This document shows, in pieces, positions 52,480-63,614 of a stretch of 64,000 bases of DNA. The notes under the pieces are model-generated. The model did not search any database. It was not told the origin of the DNA and saw only the letters and a list, made by a program, of their open reading frames with translations. The stretch covers positions 195,675-259,674 of the forward strand of contig QAOA01000612.1 in NCBI GenBank assembly GCA_003255065.1, read 5' to 3'. Origin of the DNA: Cercis canadensis. Its lineage: Eukaryota > Streptophyta > Magnoliopsida > Fabales > Fabaceae. Numbering within the stretch: the stretch's first letter is position 1; each line of letters starts with the position of its first letter. Position numbers and translations under genes: made by a program.

Positions 52480-53304
52480 ATGAACAACTTTCTTTTATTG
52501 ATTTCATTATGTGCTATCTGCTATTGTATAAATAATCTGCCTTGTGGACTAACTGGGACTTTTTGTCTGGAAAAGGTTTATCAAAATGGGGGTTTGCATA
52601 TAGGTAAGCTTGTTTCTTTATTCTTTAATTTTATGCTGTTTAATTTATCTTTTAACAGAAAACATGTTTTAAATCTGCTATCATTTCATTCTATCATAAA
52701 GAATAGAAAAATCTGCCATTGTTTCTTGTTTTGGGATTTGCCTTCCATATATGCTTGGTTTTTCAGGAAGTTCTCGTGTTATTGACCAACAAAAGTGCAG
52801 ACACAATTGCAATGGGGAAGTTATTATCAGGATAAATCGCCCCATTAACAACAGGTACTTTAAATTGTCTATTTTTAATTCCAAGAGGTATCTTTAATTG
52901 TTTATTAGGATAAACTGACCCTTGAATGAAAGTATCTTAAAATTGTTTGTTTTTTCTGGGAGATGCTGTTGTTGCACATTTATTTTTCGTATTTATATCT
53001 CATCAATAAGTTTGCTTTACATTAGTTTTCTTCAAGTGTTGAATTGTGATCTTTTTATTTCATTAATGCTGCAGGTGTTTTGGGATTATCAAACATTTCG
53101 ATAAATATTCCAATAAGCACACGGTAGAAGATACTTTTGATTGGACTCCCATAATTTAGAGGATCACTATGATCAGTTATGCATATATATATATATATAT
53201 ATCTACCATTTATTTTTGCAGATCATGTTTGAAAATGGTGGTGTTGAATATCTTGATATGTCAAAAGAAGACTGGGAACATGTGAGATTGTTATGCTGCA
53301 GCTG
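52480..53304 (+). CDS. Cryptic multi-exon gene or remnant with PDS5/Tudor-like segment
   Basis: Four exon-like blocks join in phase across three GT-AG introns. One block ends at 52603 (YQNGGLHI). The others are 52767-52854 (VIDQQKCRHNCNGEVIIRIN), 53075-53123 (CFGIIKHFDKYSNKHT) and 53222-53304 (IMFENGGVEYLDMSKEDWEH). The last two resemble the plant PDS5/Tudor-like pattern in which a basic KxFDxxxxKHT strand is followed by xxxxDGxVExLxxxKExWE. Such domains bind chromatin or methylated residues. The 5' exons are not defined and the next acceptor (about 53934) leads quickly to a stop, so this may be a truncated gene. I infer the function only from the fold-like pattern. Confidence 0.45.
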
Positions 53305-55315
53305 GTAAGAATAACTTCTTGTTTATATTTCTTGTGCGTCTCTCTGTGTGACCTTGTTAAATAACAAGTCTTCTGAATATTTCACCGAACTGTTGCGCTT
53401 CCATTGATGACTTGTTATTACTCTGGAAATATTGAAACAATAAAAGCTATTCTCTTTGTACTATGTGCTGATTAGTGTACCAGTCAAGCATCTTTTTCAA
53501 TGCATTTGATGTTAATTCTACTGGTATAATGTGTCTCCTCTTCTCCTTCTCCCTAGCTCCTTTTTAAGAGATGCTTCTAGCATTGAATGCAATGTTTTAA
53601 TGATTAGTATGTAGCATTCTGGTTTGGAAGCCAACAGAACAAAGATTGTTATTTTTGTTGCCTTGGTGGTGATGGTCTGTTAAATTTCTGTCAGGTAGGA
53701 GAAAGAGGATTAGTGCCTCTCTGGTCCTTTTTTTATTTTTATTTTTAATTGAGATGGGCAGGTAGAAGGGTTATAACCTAGGAAGCACAGACACGACACG
53801 ATTACATAGTATTGTACCTCTATTAGATAGGTTCAAAAATATCTACTGAATCTAGGAAATTAAGTTCAATTTTTCTTTTCTATAAATAAGATTATAAGAA
53901 TCTAAGCATGGTTTTAAATAAATTTGTTTCAGGTGGTCAAAGATTGCATCAAATTGACAACGAGATCTAGAATGTGTGAGATACCCAGAGGTATTCAGGG
54001 TCTATTGCTTCTCCTTTTGATCTTCATCTACACAAAGAGCAATCATGAGAAGTTATGTTATATCATCAACAATAATTAGAATTTTCAAAATGTTATGAAA
54101 CTGTCTACATTGCTTGTGTTATAGCTAATTCTCACACGCTTTACACAATTCCAATGTTATAATAATGCTACTTTCAACTAAATTTAAGTAGTTTGATATA
54201 ATTTTATTTTCTTTGTTCTAATAGGTAACTTGGGTTGAACATGTGGAAGTAGATGTTAAAATGCAAGCTCACTTGTTAGTGGTTAGAGATCTCATTTCTA
54301 GCAATATTGCATAAGGATGGTTGCAGCCCTTCAAATTATGAGTGTGAGATTTGCATAATCCTTATCTGAAACAGCACCTCGATAATGAATTCAATGAGCA
54401 ACCACCCCAAGTGAGAATGACAGATATTAGAGGTTGATTCAGAAATGGCGTCACTCACGAAACCAGGATCAGTTCAAGCGAAGAAAGCAGCTATGCCAGA
54501 TCAACTTAATTCTGTGGTCATCTTTTACCTTCCTGTAGAAGAAGCTGTAAGATAATTATTGTAAAAATCAGGAGGGTGCAAAGTGTAATTCCATGGTAGT
54601 CTTGTGTGATCACCATGATGAGTTAACCAGCTGCCCTTTTGTACACCATCCATAGAGCCATTTATTTGGGGATGTAGAAAGCGAGGTTGAATATTAAAGT
54701 GACACAATATCTTAACCTAGAATAAGAAAATGTAGTTGGTCTAGTTTAACTGTAAGTTCTCCCTGAATACAACTATTTTTCAATGGCCAAGGTTGTTTCC
54801 TTCTCATAGATAATGTGTTGATTAGATGATATGTTGATGTTTTATATATATGAATGGTTATCAAGTTGCCTTCTTATATGGTGTAGTGTTAGCTATATGG
54901 GAATGGAGAATGCTAAACACTTGAATGTAGGGAATGCAGGATGCCTCACTTTACAAATCTTAATTGCTCCTCCAATTTCTATTTGCCAGATGCCTTTATA
55001 TCATAATTAGAAATTAGTTCACCTTATCAATCAAGAAGAGGGGATGCCAAGTTTCAACTCCATTCACCTCATGTATCTTTATGAAAATGTTTTTTATTTT
55101 TTTGTTCATAGGGCAATACTAAGAAAAGAAAAGAGAATATATAAAGGAAATAAAACATTTGATAACAAATACTATTTTTTCCTATAACCAGTAAAAGTAC
55201 CATTAGAACATAATATCCAAAAAATAACATTTTTTTTTTTCAGAAAAAGGCATGAAGTAGTTTTCAAGAAAATTATTTTATGCAAAATAAATGAAGTCTA
55301 ATTTAGGTTTTATTT
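53305..55315. other. Intergenic DNA
   Basis: No gene is supported. CCTGTAGAAGAAGCTGTAAG occurs at about 54531 and also near 51829, upstream of the cryptic gene, so a small local duplication is possible. Confidence 0.4.
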
Positions 55316-55447
55316 GGAGATAATTGATGCTCTATGTTCAGTTGTCATTATACACCTCTTCTTCATGTTTCTAAGTTCTAAGCTTGAGAACATTATTTTA
55401 CTTTGTAGGTTTTATTTTGAAATAAAGAACATTCAAAACCGTGTTAG
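55316..55447. repeat. Flank repeat A (pairs with 62880-63011)
   Basis: Begins GGAGATAATTGATGCTCTATG and runs through AAATAAAGAACATTC up to the hAT MITE. It is almost identical to 62880-63011, and the similarity continues into the MITE on both sides. Confidence 0.9.
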
Positions 55448-55918
55448 TGGAGGTGGGGAAATGGGTCAAGCCCAATGGCCTGTTTTAGCCCGAAAAAAAA
55501 GTAGGGATGAGTTCCTATTTTACTAGCTCGAATAAAAACGAGCCAATTTGGCCTAGCTCGTGACCCATTCGAGTTTGGGCTGGGCCGGTCCTTTTTTTTT
55601 AATACTACCAAATTATATTAGTATGTTTTTTTAATTTTAAACTTTAAAGTATGATGTACTATTATAATTTTTTTAGTTACTTAGACATTTTTATTTTAAA
55701 TTTACACTTACATGCATTTTTTTATACGTATTTGATTCTTTAATTTAATTTTATTTATTACTTTATGCATATGTTATTTTGTTTAATTAAATTTATTAAT
55801 AATTTAACTAAAATCATTCCCGTTTTGGCACGCAACCCAAGGAGGGCTGGGCTAGGCCAACAATTTGCTGGCTTGCATAAAAACGGGCCAATTTAGCTCG
55901 GCCTGTTTCCCACCTCTA
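55448..55918. mobile_element. 471-bp hAT MITE with exact 8-bp target duplication
   Basis: The left end is TGGAGGTGGGGAAATGGG. The right end reads inward as TAGAGGTGGGAAACAGG. Both sides are flanked by the identical octamer CGTGTTAG (55440-55447 and 55919-55926). Internal GGGCTGGGCCGG and CGGGCCAATTT motifs are typical of hAT MITEs in plants. There is no coding capacity. Confidence 0.9.
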
Positions 55919-56250
55919 CGTGTTAGGGTGTGTGGTCGCGCTAAAAGAAGTTCAAAAATCATCTTACAATCAAAAGCAAAAATGCAACAAAAGCATAATA
56001 TAATGGATCTAAAACAGGGGACTCCGCCTTTACTGCTAATCTCACTGAATACAAGTATTCACATAATCCTTAATTGAATGTGAAGAGCATTGTAGTAAAT
56101 AGTAATGTTAATTGCCTATGACTGATTCAATTCAAAGTACATCCATAACTTGTTGAACATAAAATAATTGAATGTGCCTTACTGCATGTGTGTCTGTGGG
56201 TACAAGTGCCATAATTTGCAGAAACAAGTTACAAAGAAATTCCAAGATGA

Positions 56251-56311
56251 AAAAAAAAAAAAAACATAGATGCATATNAAAAAAAAAAAAAAAAAAAACA
56301 TAGATGCATAT
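56251..56311. repeat. Poly-A plus ACATAGATGCATAT duplicated around the N at 56278
   Basis: The same poly-A run and ACATAGATGCATAT occur on both sides of a single N, consistent with an unmerged contig end. Confidence 0.8.
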
Positions 56312-56455
56312 AAGATTAGTGGATCAAAGTCAATTACTTGCTATTCAAAGTAATCTGCTTAATCACAAACCACTTCCTTCAACTATAAGCCCTCAGAATT
56401 GAGTGTATATTTCCCCATATAACTACAAGCATAGAAAGACGAAAAAACATAGACA

Positions 56456-56980
56456 TTGGCTCTTGTACTTCCAAAGCAAGAATTCATCCAGACCGGAGAA
56501 GCCTATGGGTTTGAGCTAGGATTCACATATAACATGACCAATTCTCCAAGCATGGGTACTAGTATCTTCTCAAGGCCCAAGTACAATAGCACATATTCAA
56601 TGCTTCGCTTGGAATCAGTTGGTAACTTGATAATGTATAGTTATAATGAGAATGTTGATTGGGGTTAAGCCTCTCTAACACGTATGAATGGCGTAAAAGT
56701 GAATGCAAGCTACCAAAAAGATGTGGGTCACTTGGTGTATGTGATGACAATCAACGTGTGGCCTGCCCAAGCCCACAGGACTTGTTGGGCTGGAGCAAGA
56801 GCTGCGCACCACCACTGTTGCCTCCTTGCAAGACTGGTGCCAAAGTGGAGGACTACAAAATTGTGGGTGTGAAGCATTTGTTGAATTGGTATAATGGAGG
56901 TGTTGGTTCTTGAAGCCAGCTAAATGTAGAGAAATGTGTGATAAGGTTTGTGGGTGCTTAGAATAAGAGTCTTTTAGATT
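56456..56980 (+). pseudogene. EP1-like (curculin-like lectin) glycoprotein pseudogene
   Basis: The first frame (from 56456) carries PKYNSTYSMLRLESVGNL and then YSYNENVDWG. It hits a stop, and the sequence continues in another frame from about 56680 with ECKLPKRCGSLGVCDDN, ACPSPQDLLGWSKSC and VGVKHLLNWYNGG. This is the order in EP1-like epidermis-specific secreted glycoproteins: the end of the lectin-like region, the cysteine-rich EGF/PAN-like segment, then a further Cys-rich part. Another shift near 56910 leads to CREMCDKVCGC. The N-terminal mannose-binding lectin half and the signal peptide are missing. With two shifts and the truncation it is not functional. Confidence 0.75.
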
Positions 56981-57749
56981 TAAGTATTATTTTATAATTG
57001 TTAGTAAAATTAATGTAGTAACACAAAGAATCAAAAATATTTATGCACTTAATATATCATAATGTGATATTTTCTTTTAAAGGTAATAACGCAAAGGTAT
57101 TAATAAATAATCTAGTAAGATCATATTACTACCAACTGATGTTTAATAGTGACAAGGACTTTACAGCACATGAGTTCTGCAAAGGTGAATTGCGCAAAAT
57201 CAAGAGTCATCTGTTCCAGCAGTGTTACTAGAAGAAAGCGGGAAAGCCTAAGGTGTATTTCAAATATTTATTTTACCTCGAAAATAGACTCGTACTTGGG
57301 CATTCCTCTGTTGCAAGGAAGAGTTAGAAATTTTGTCTTTTCTTTTTATAGATACCTAATATTTGGCCCAGTACCATTAGGCCCATCCAGTCAGAGGCCT
57401 ACACCGACAAGCAGATATATGTCCCTCATATCTCTTAGGCTCACGTATAAATACCCCGCTTTCCCTAGAATAGGTATAAGACTTTTTTGCAAAAATCCAA
57501 TATAATTGTTTGATTAGCTCGGATATAACTCTTCTTTATTGTAGGCCCAGGATTGAAGCATCATACCCTCCAAATTCATGTGCTGATCTCGTGCTGGTTC
57601 AAAATAGGCATTGTCACTTTCATTATAGAGAAGCTCAACCACAGATTGAACTCATGAAAAAGTAACCTACTTAATAGAAACTCCAATGTTGCGCTTTTGA
57701 GAAACTTAATGGGAATATTATGTATGAAATCGAGGATAATATTATGTCT
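56981..57749. other. Intergenic DNA without a clear gene
   Basis: Frames at 57043-57231 and 57149-57505 overlap and show no domain. The stretch from about 57600 may already belong to the LINE remnant. Confidence 0.45.
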
Positions 57750-58090
57750 ATCGAGGAGAATATGGTAGTTAGTGCTGCAATAAGGAATGGGCAGTGGGAT
57801 TTGCATGATGTGAACACGAGGCTAAACCTGGATTCTTTCTATTCCTCTTTCTGAGCATGGTAACATGGAAGACAATGTGATCTGGTGTAATTCTTCTGAT
57901 GGTGTCTATTCGGCCAAAGCAGATTATCAGTGGTTGCAATCATAGATTCTTTCTAGTTTGGTTTGTAAAACAGATTCTCTAGAAGCAGCAAGGTTGATTA
58001 ATTCTGCAGGCAAGTTCAATATTTATTATGAGTGCATCATTAATGATGTTAGAATGTTGATGACTAAGAACTAGAATGTGGTGTGGAGTC
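57750..58090 (+). pseudogene. LINE-type (non-LTR) retroelement remnant
   Basis: A segment reading AIRNGQWDLHDVN, then at 57841-57945 GNMEDNVIWCNSSDGVYSAK ahead of ADYQWLQ, resembles the reverse-transcriptase-associated zinc-binding region of plant LINEs. At 57961-58083 the stretch TDSLEAARLINSAG continues with DVRMLMTKN, like the plant RNase H-type domain (RVT_3). In-frame stops interrupt both parts. No reverse transcriptase catalytic core is visible. Confidence 0.6.
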
Positions 58091-58377
58091 ATCCTCCTTA
58101 AGAGATGAAGCTGATATTGCTGGGTGATCAAATGTCTACAGTTTTTTCTAGGGTTTAGTCTTTTTCACTAGTATCTATTATCCACCCAAAAAGATTAAAA
58201 AAAAAATAGTTTGTCATTATTCACAAACAAATTTATAACTAGTATTTACTATTTAAAGAGATTATGTTCTCATTATTTTTAAAATTGAAAAACCTCTACT
58301 AGAGCGCGTCCCAATAGGCTAATAATAATAATAAACTACAAGAAAAGTAACAAAAGATGATGAATAGAAGTCAAAAG

Positions 58378-58756
58378 TGTTAGACTAAACTCAGATCATG
58401 GATGACGTGTCCAGTATGCTAACTCATCAAGTTTACATATACATTCAGTTATAGCTAGCTGTCAGTAAGACAGTTGTGATTTGAAGTCAATTAGCTTTCT
58501 GTTATGAGCTAAACTGCTTCTGAATCTTCTAGAGAAAGGCACTAGCCTCTATATATATTCGACTAGATAGGCATTGTTAAATATCTTTTACTTTACAGAA
58601 ATTAATACAAAGAGAATTCTCTTCTGTTCATCAATGTTCTTCATTTTCTCTGCTGATATACACATTCTGCAGAACATTTCAGTTTCTGCATAATTGCTAT
58701 TTCTATTGCATTGCTTTCTTTGCTTTTTCGTATTCACAATTATCTCAAGCTTCACA
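58378..58756 (+). repeat. 5' LTR of copia element 2
   Basis: Starts TGTTAGACTAAACTC and ends CTTCACA (TG...CA) directly before the primer-binding site. It contains a TATA-like CTATATATATTC near 58551. The exact start is inferred, since there is no 3' LTR for comparison. Confidence 0.65.
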
Positions 58757-58769
58757 TGGTATCAGAGCT
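58757..58769 (+). other. Primer-binding site for initiator Met-tRNA
   Basis: TGGTATCAGAGCT is the canonical complement to the 3' end of plant initiator tRNA-Met used by copia elements. It lies immediately after the LTR and 6 bp before the gag ATG. Confidence 0.95.
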
Positions 58770-58775
58770 TTCTTA

Positions 58776-61700
58776 ATGGCAGATCAAAGCACAAGCTCTG
58801 GAGTGTCATTTCGTGAATCCGGGAACTCCAATCTACCAACGTTTGGTCAGACTTTGACAATCAAGCTTGATCATGGAAATTACTTGATCTGGAGAAACCA
58901 GTTGTTGAACATAGTCATAGCAAATGGTTATGAAGAGATTCTTGATGGATCACAACCATGTCCTCCAAGATTTGTTCAAGATTCATCATCAGATGAAGGA
59001 AATTTGCTATTGAACCCAAATTACACGTTCTGGCAGAGGCAGAATCGTCTGGTGATGAGTTGGCTCTATGCTTCACTAACTGAGTCAATTATGGCTTAAA
59101 TCATGGCATATAACACAGCTTCTGAGATTTGGAAATCCCTAGCAGATAGCTTTGCTTGCACTTCAAAGGCAAGAATCATGGAACTCAAACTGCAATTGCA
59201 GACTACCAGAAAAGGTAATCTTGGACTCTGGGAATATATGTTGAAAATTCGTAATATTTGTGATAATCTTAGAGCCATAGGAGAATTTGTGACTGAAGAT
59301 GATCACATCATGGCTATTCTTAGTGGTCTAGGACCTGAGTATAACTCAGTTGTCACTCCTTTTAGCTTTGCAACAGTGTCTATAGAAAATTTGCAAAGTC
59401 ATCTCCTTAGTTTTGAAGGAAGATTAGAAAGACAGAGGTCTATGGATGAACAAATTCCAATTCAAGCCAATGCAGCAACGTTTAATCAAGTTGCAGGGAA
59501 GAAAAGATTCAATGGCCATTCTGGTTCTTACTCTGGAAGTGGAAATGCACCAACAAGGCATTTCTCAGGCCAAAATGGTCAGTTCAGAAAGAATAGAACT
59601 GGAAATGGACCAACTCAGAAATCTCAATCTCATTGTCAAATCTGTCACAAGCCAGGACATGTAGCAGTTGATTGTTGGCATCAATTTGATAACAATTATT
59701 AACCAAAGACTGCTGCTACTAATCCTGCACAGAATCAAGAACCACAGGCTTTCATGGCTACCTCCTCCAATGTTGAAGATACACCATGGTATTTGGACAC
59801 TGGTGCTACACACCATGTTACAGCAGATCTTGGCAATCTGTCTTTGCACAATCCGTTTGTTGGGGATGAAGGAGTCACTGTTGGAAATGGTAAGAGTTTG
59901 AATGTGCTCAATACAGGTACTACATCCATTTCAACAGCTAAAAGACCTTTATTTCTGAAAAATGTGTTGCATGTTCCAAAAATAACTGCCAATTTGGTTA
60001 GTGTAAGAAAATTATGCCAGGATAATGGTGCTTGTGTAGAGTTTTATCCCTCTTGCTTTCTTGTGAAGGATCTGACAACCCGAGAGGTCCTGCTGCAAGG
60101 AAGAATTGATCAAGGATTATACAAAGTCATGACTGGACTTTCTGCTGGCAACATATTTGATTCTGCTAAGGCTTTTCAAGTTTTTAGCTTAGCTTCTAAT
60201 AAATCTGTTTTAGACTTACAGTTGTGGCATAACAGATTAGGTCACCCTACTCTTGATGTAATCAATAGGGTTATGACCAAATGCAAATTGTCTAGGTTTC
60301 CTTTCAATAAAACACCTATATGCAGCTCTTGTCAGTTGGCCAAAAGTCACCAACTGCCTTTTGTAAGATCAATAACTAGATCATTGAAACCTTTTGAGTT
60401 AATTCATGCTGATCTTTGGGGTTCTCCCTCATGCAAATCTGTTAATGGTTCGTGTTACTTTCTGCTGTTGATTGATGATTTTAGTCGCTTCTCTTGGCTT
60501 TATCTTTTGCATTCTAAGTCTGATGCATTAGTTATGTTCAAAAGATTTCAAGCAATGGTTGAATGTCAGTTTGATTGCAAAATTAAAGCTATTCAGTCTG
60601 ACTTTGGAGGTGAGTTTGTGAGCTTTACTCAGTTAGTACAGACATTAGGCATGGAGCACAGGTTTTCTTGCCCTTATACACCTCAGCAGAATGGTATTGT
60701 TGAAAGGAAGAATAGACACGTTGTGGAAACTGGCCTGTCTCTGCTTACTACTGCAGGCATTCCCACTAAATATTGGCCATTTGCATTTCAGTCAGCTGTA
60801 TATCGTATAAATAGACTACCTACAGGAGTTCTGCACCATAAGTCTCCATATGAGTTACTATACTAGAAACTATCAGATTTTACTTAACTGAAAGTGTTTG
60901 GATGTTTATGTTTTCCTTACTTAAGGCCCTATAGAACTCATAAGTTGCAAGATAGGTCTGCTGCCTGCTGTTTTTTAGGCTACAGTAATAAGCACAAGGG
61001 GTTTCTTTGTTTGGATATGGCTTCTAAGCGACTGTACATTTCGAGGCATGTAGTATTTGTGGAGTCAGTATTTCCTTTTCACATTTCTTCCACAACTCCC
61101 TCTCAGAACTCTTCTGATTGTCATGTGCCTATTGTTGTCTCTTCACCACCTCAGTCTGCCTCAATTCCTCCTGCTTGCTCATCTCTTGTGCCTATTCCTG
61201 CTCCTCCTTCTGCAACTCACCTAAGTGACACAGCTAGTCCTGCTTCTGTTTCCACTACCTCCACATCTACATTACCTCTCACTTCAGCTCCAGTGGTTCC
61301 ATCTGCATCTACTTCCAGAATGGTGACCAGAAGTCAGAATGGAATTTTCAAACCTAAGGTCTATACATCAGCTTATGGTCTTGTTCTTTCTGAGCCCTCC
61401 ACCTATACTCAGGCTAGCAAGTCTTCCAAATGGCTTGATGCCATGACTGCAGAGTTTACAGCCTTACAAGCTAACAGCACATGGGATCTTGTGCCTTGTC
61501 CCACTAATAAAAATATAGTTGGTTGCAGATGGGTTTATAAGCTCAAGTATAAACCAGATGGGTCCATTGAAAGGTATAAGGCTCGTTTAGTTGCTCAAGG
61601 TTTTACTCAAACCTATGGAATTGATTACTTTGATACTTTTAGTCTAGTTGTGAAGCCAGCCACTATTCGAACAGTTCTCACCATTGCTCTTTCTCATAAC

Positions 61701-62891
61701 TGGCCTATTCAGCAACTAGATGTCAATAATGCGTTTCTCAATGGTGACTTACAGGAAGAAGTGTATATGAAACAGCCACAGGGATTTGAGGATGCTTCTT
61801 ACCCTTCTCATGTTTGTAGACTACGTAAAGCCCTTTATGGTTTGAAACAAGCACCTAGAGCTTGGTTCAATAAGCTGAAGTATACATTGTTACAGTGGGG
61901 TTTCAAGTGCACCATTTCTGATAACTCCCTTTTTGTCTTCTTTACTGCTGATGTTGTCATTTATCTCTTAGTATATGTTGATGACATTATACTAACTGGT
62001 TTTAGTCTTGCTGTTATTCAGTCTCTTGTCACCTCCTTGAATGCTGCTTTCTCTTTAAAAGACTAGGGAGCTTTGCATTATTTTCTAGGTGTTGAGACTG
62101 TCCGGATGCCTCACCAGTTGCATTTGTCTCAAACCAAATACATTACTGATCTTTTGCATCGAGCAGGGTTGGACAGTGCCAAACCAGCCCCTACTCCAAT
62201 GATCAGTAGTCAGGTTCTATCACTCTCTGATGGGAATCTGCTACCACAACCTCTGGTTTACAGAAGCTTGGTAGGTGCTCTTCAGTACTGCACAATCACC
62301 AGGCCTGACATTGCCTTCTCAGTGAACAAGCTCTGTCAATTTATGAGTGCTCCCACAGATTTGCATTTGCAGGCTGCTAAACGTGTCTTGAAGTATCTCA
62401 AAGGCACACTGACACATGGTCTCACCATCCCCAAGTCACAGCAGCTGCCCTTACTTGCATATTCTGATTCAAACTGGGCTGGCTGTCCTGATGACAGACG
62501 CAGCACCAGTGGTCATGCTGTTTTTCTTGGTTCCAGTCTTATTTCATGGACTTCAGGTAAGCAAAAGGTGGTAGCTCGCTCCAGTACTGAGGCTGAGTAC
62601 AGGGCTTTAGCCAATGCCACTTCTGAAGTGCTTTGGTTGCAGTCTTTGCTTTAGGAACTCAGAGTGTCTCTGCCTACTGCTCCTTTGTTGCTTTGTGATA
62701 ATCTGAGTGCAACGTTTCTAGTTGTCAATCCTGTCTTACATGCAAGGACAAAACATATAGAGATTGATTGCCATTTTGTTCGAGAACTAGTGCTTAACAA
62801 AACTCTCAAACTTTGTCATGTTCCCTCTTCTAATCAGTTGGCAGACATTCTCACCAAGCCTTTGTCCACCAAACTTTTAGGAGATAATTGA
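58776..62891 (+). pseudogene. Copia gag-pol polyprotein with six in-frame stops
   Basis: One reading frame runs from the ATG at 58776 to the end. The gag zinc knuckle is CQICHKPGHVAVDC (about 59637). Protease has WYLDTGATHHVT (about 59789). The GAG-pre-integrase has LWHNRLGHPT and CSSCQLAKSHQLPF. The integrase D-D-E residues lie in HADLWG, QSDFGGEF and NGIVERKNRH. Reverse transcriptase has RLVAQGFTQTYGIDYFDTF, ALYGLKQAPRAWF and YVDD (about 61975). RNase H has YSDSNWAGC and ARSSTEAEYRA. Nonsense codons occur at 59097 (TAA), 59700 (TAA), 60864 (TAG), 60885 (TAA), 62064 (TAG) and 62652 (TAG), with no frameshift. RNase H carries Asn where most relatives have Asp in the SDxDWAG motif. The last codons before the stop at 62889 come from the joined flank repeat. 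Confidence 0.9.
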
Positions 62892-63011
62892 TGCTCTATG
62901 TTCAGTTGTCATTATACACCTCTTCCTCATGTTTCTAAGTTCTAAGCTTGAGAACATTATTTTACTTTGTAGGTTTCATTTTGAAATAAAGAACATTCAA
63001 AACTGTGTTAG
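62880..63011. repeat. Flank repeat B (pairs with 55316-55447)
   Basis: Starts GGAGATAATTGATGCTCTATG, replacing the expected 3' end and LTR of the copia element. It matches repeat A with only a few differences. Confidence 0.9.
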
Positions 63012-63614
63012 TGGAGGTGGGGAAATGGGTCAAGCCCAATGGCTCGTTTTAGCCCGAAAAAAAAGTAGGGATGAGTTCTTATTTTACTAGCTCGAATAAA
63101 AACGAGCCGATTAGGCCTAGCTCGTGACCCATTCGAGTTTGGGCTGGACCGGTCCTTTTTTTTTAATACTACCAAATTATATTAGTATGTTTTTTTAATT
63201 TTAAACTTTAAAGTATGATGTGCTATTATAATTTTTTTAGTTACTTAGACATTTTTATTTTAAATTTATACTTACATGCATTTTTTTATACGTATTTGAT
63301 TCTTTGTTTTAATTTTATTTATTACTTTATGCATATGTTATTTTGTTTAATTAAATTTATTAATNTTAATTAAATTCATTAATAATTTAACTAAAATCAC
63401 TAAAACAAAAACTTAAACTTTTGTTAGATTTTAGCGTAATTACAAATAAAAATAATTTTAAAAAAAGTGGACCGGCTTGTTTAAGTCAACTGCCTGTGTA
63501 GAGCCATGCCGAACCAGCAATTTGTTAGCCCAAATAAAAAATGGGCCAATTTGGCCCAGCCCATTTTGGCCTGCAGCCTGATCGGGCTGAGCCAAAACGG
63601 ACCGGCCCATTTCC
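63012..63614. mobile_element. hAT MITE, second copy
   Basis: The left end and about 350 bp match the 55448-55918 element. The right part differs and ends near GGACCGGCCCATTTCC. A single N at 63365, with 18 bp repeated on each side, interrupts it. The right terminus and target duplication are not clear. Confidence 0.65.

Larger units (their letters stand above)
58378..62879 (+). mobile_element. Ty1/copia retrotransposon, nearly full coding region (element 2)
   Basis: The order is a 5' LTR, primer-binding site, gag, protease, integrase, reverse transcriptase and RNase H, all in one frame. Integrase before reverse transcriptase defines the copia superfamily. No 3' LTR is present: homology ends at 62879, where sequence shared with 55316 onward begins. 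Confidence 0.9.

Noticed and set aside
62880..63614. Possible 3' LTR of copia element 2
   Set aside because: It shares no sequence with the 5' LTR at 58378-58756 and is instead a second copy of the 55.3-kb flank plus hAT MITE.
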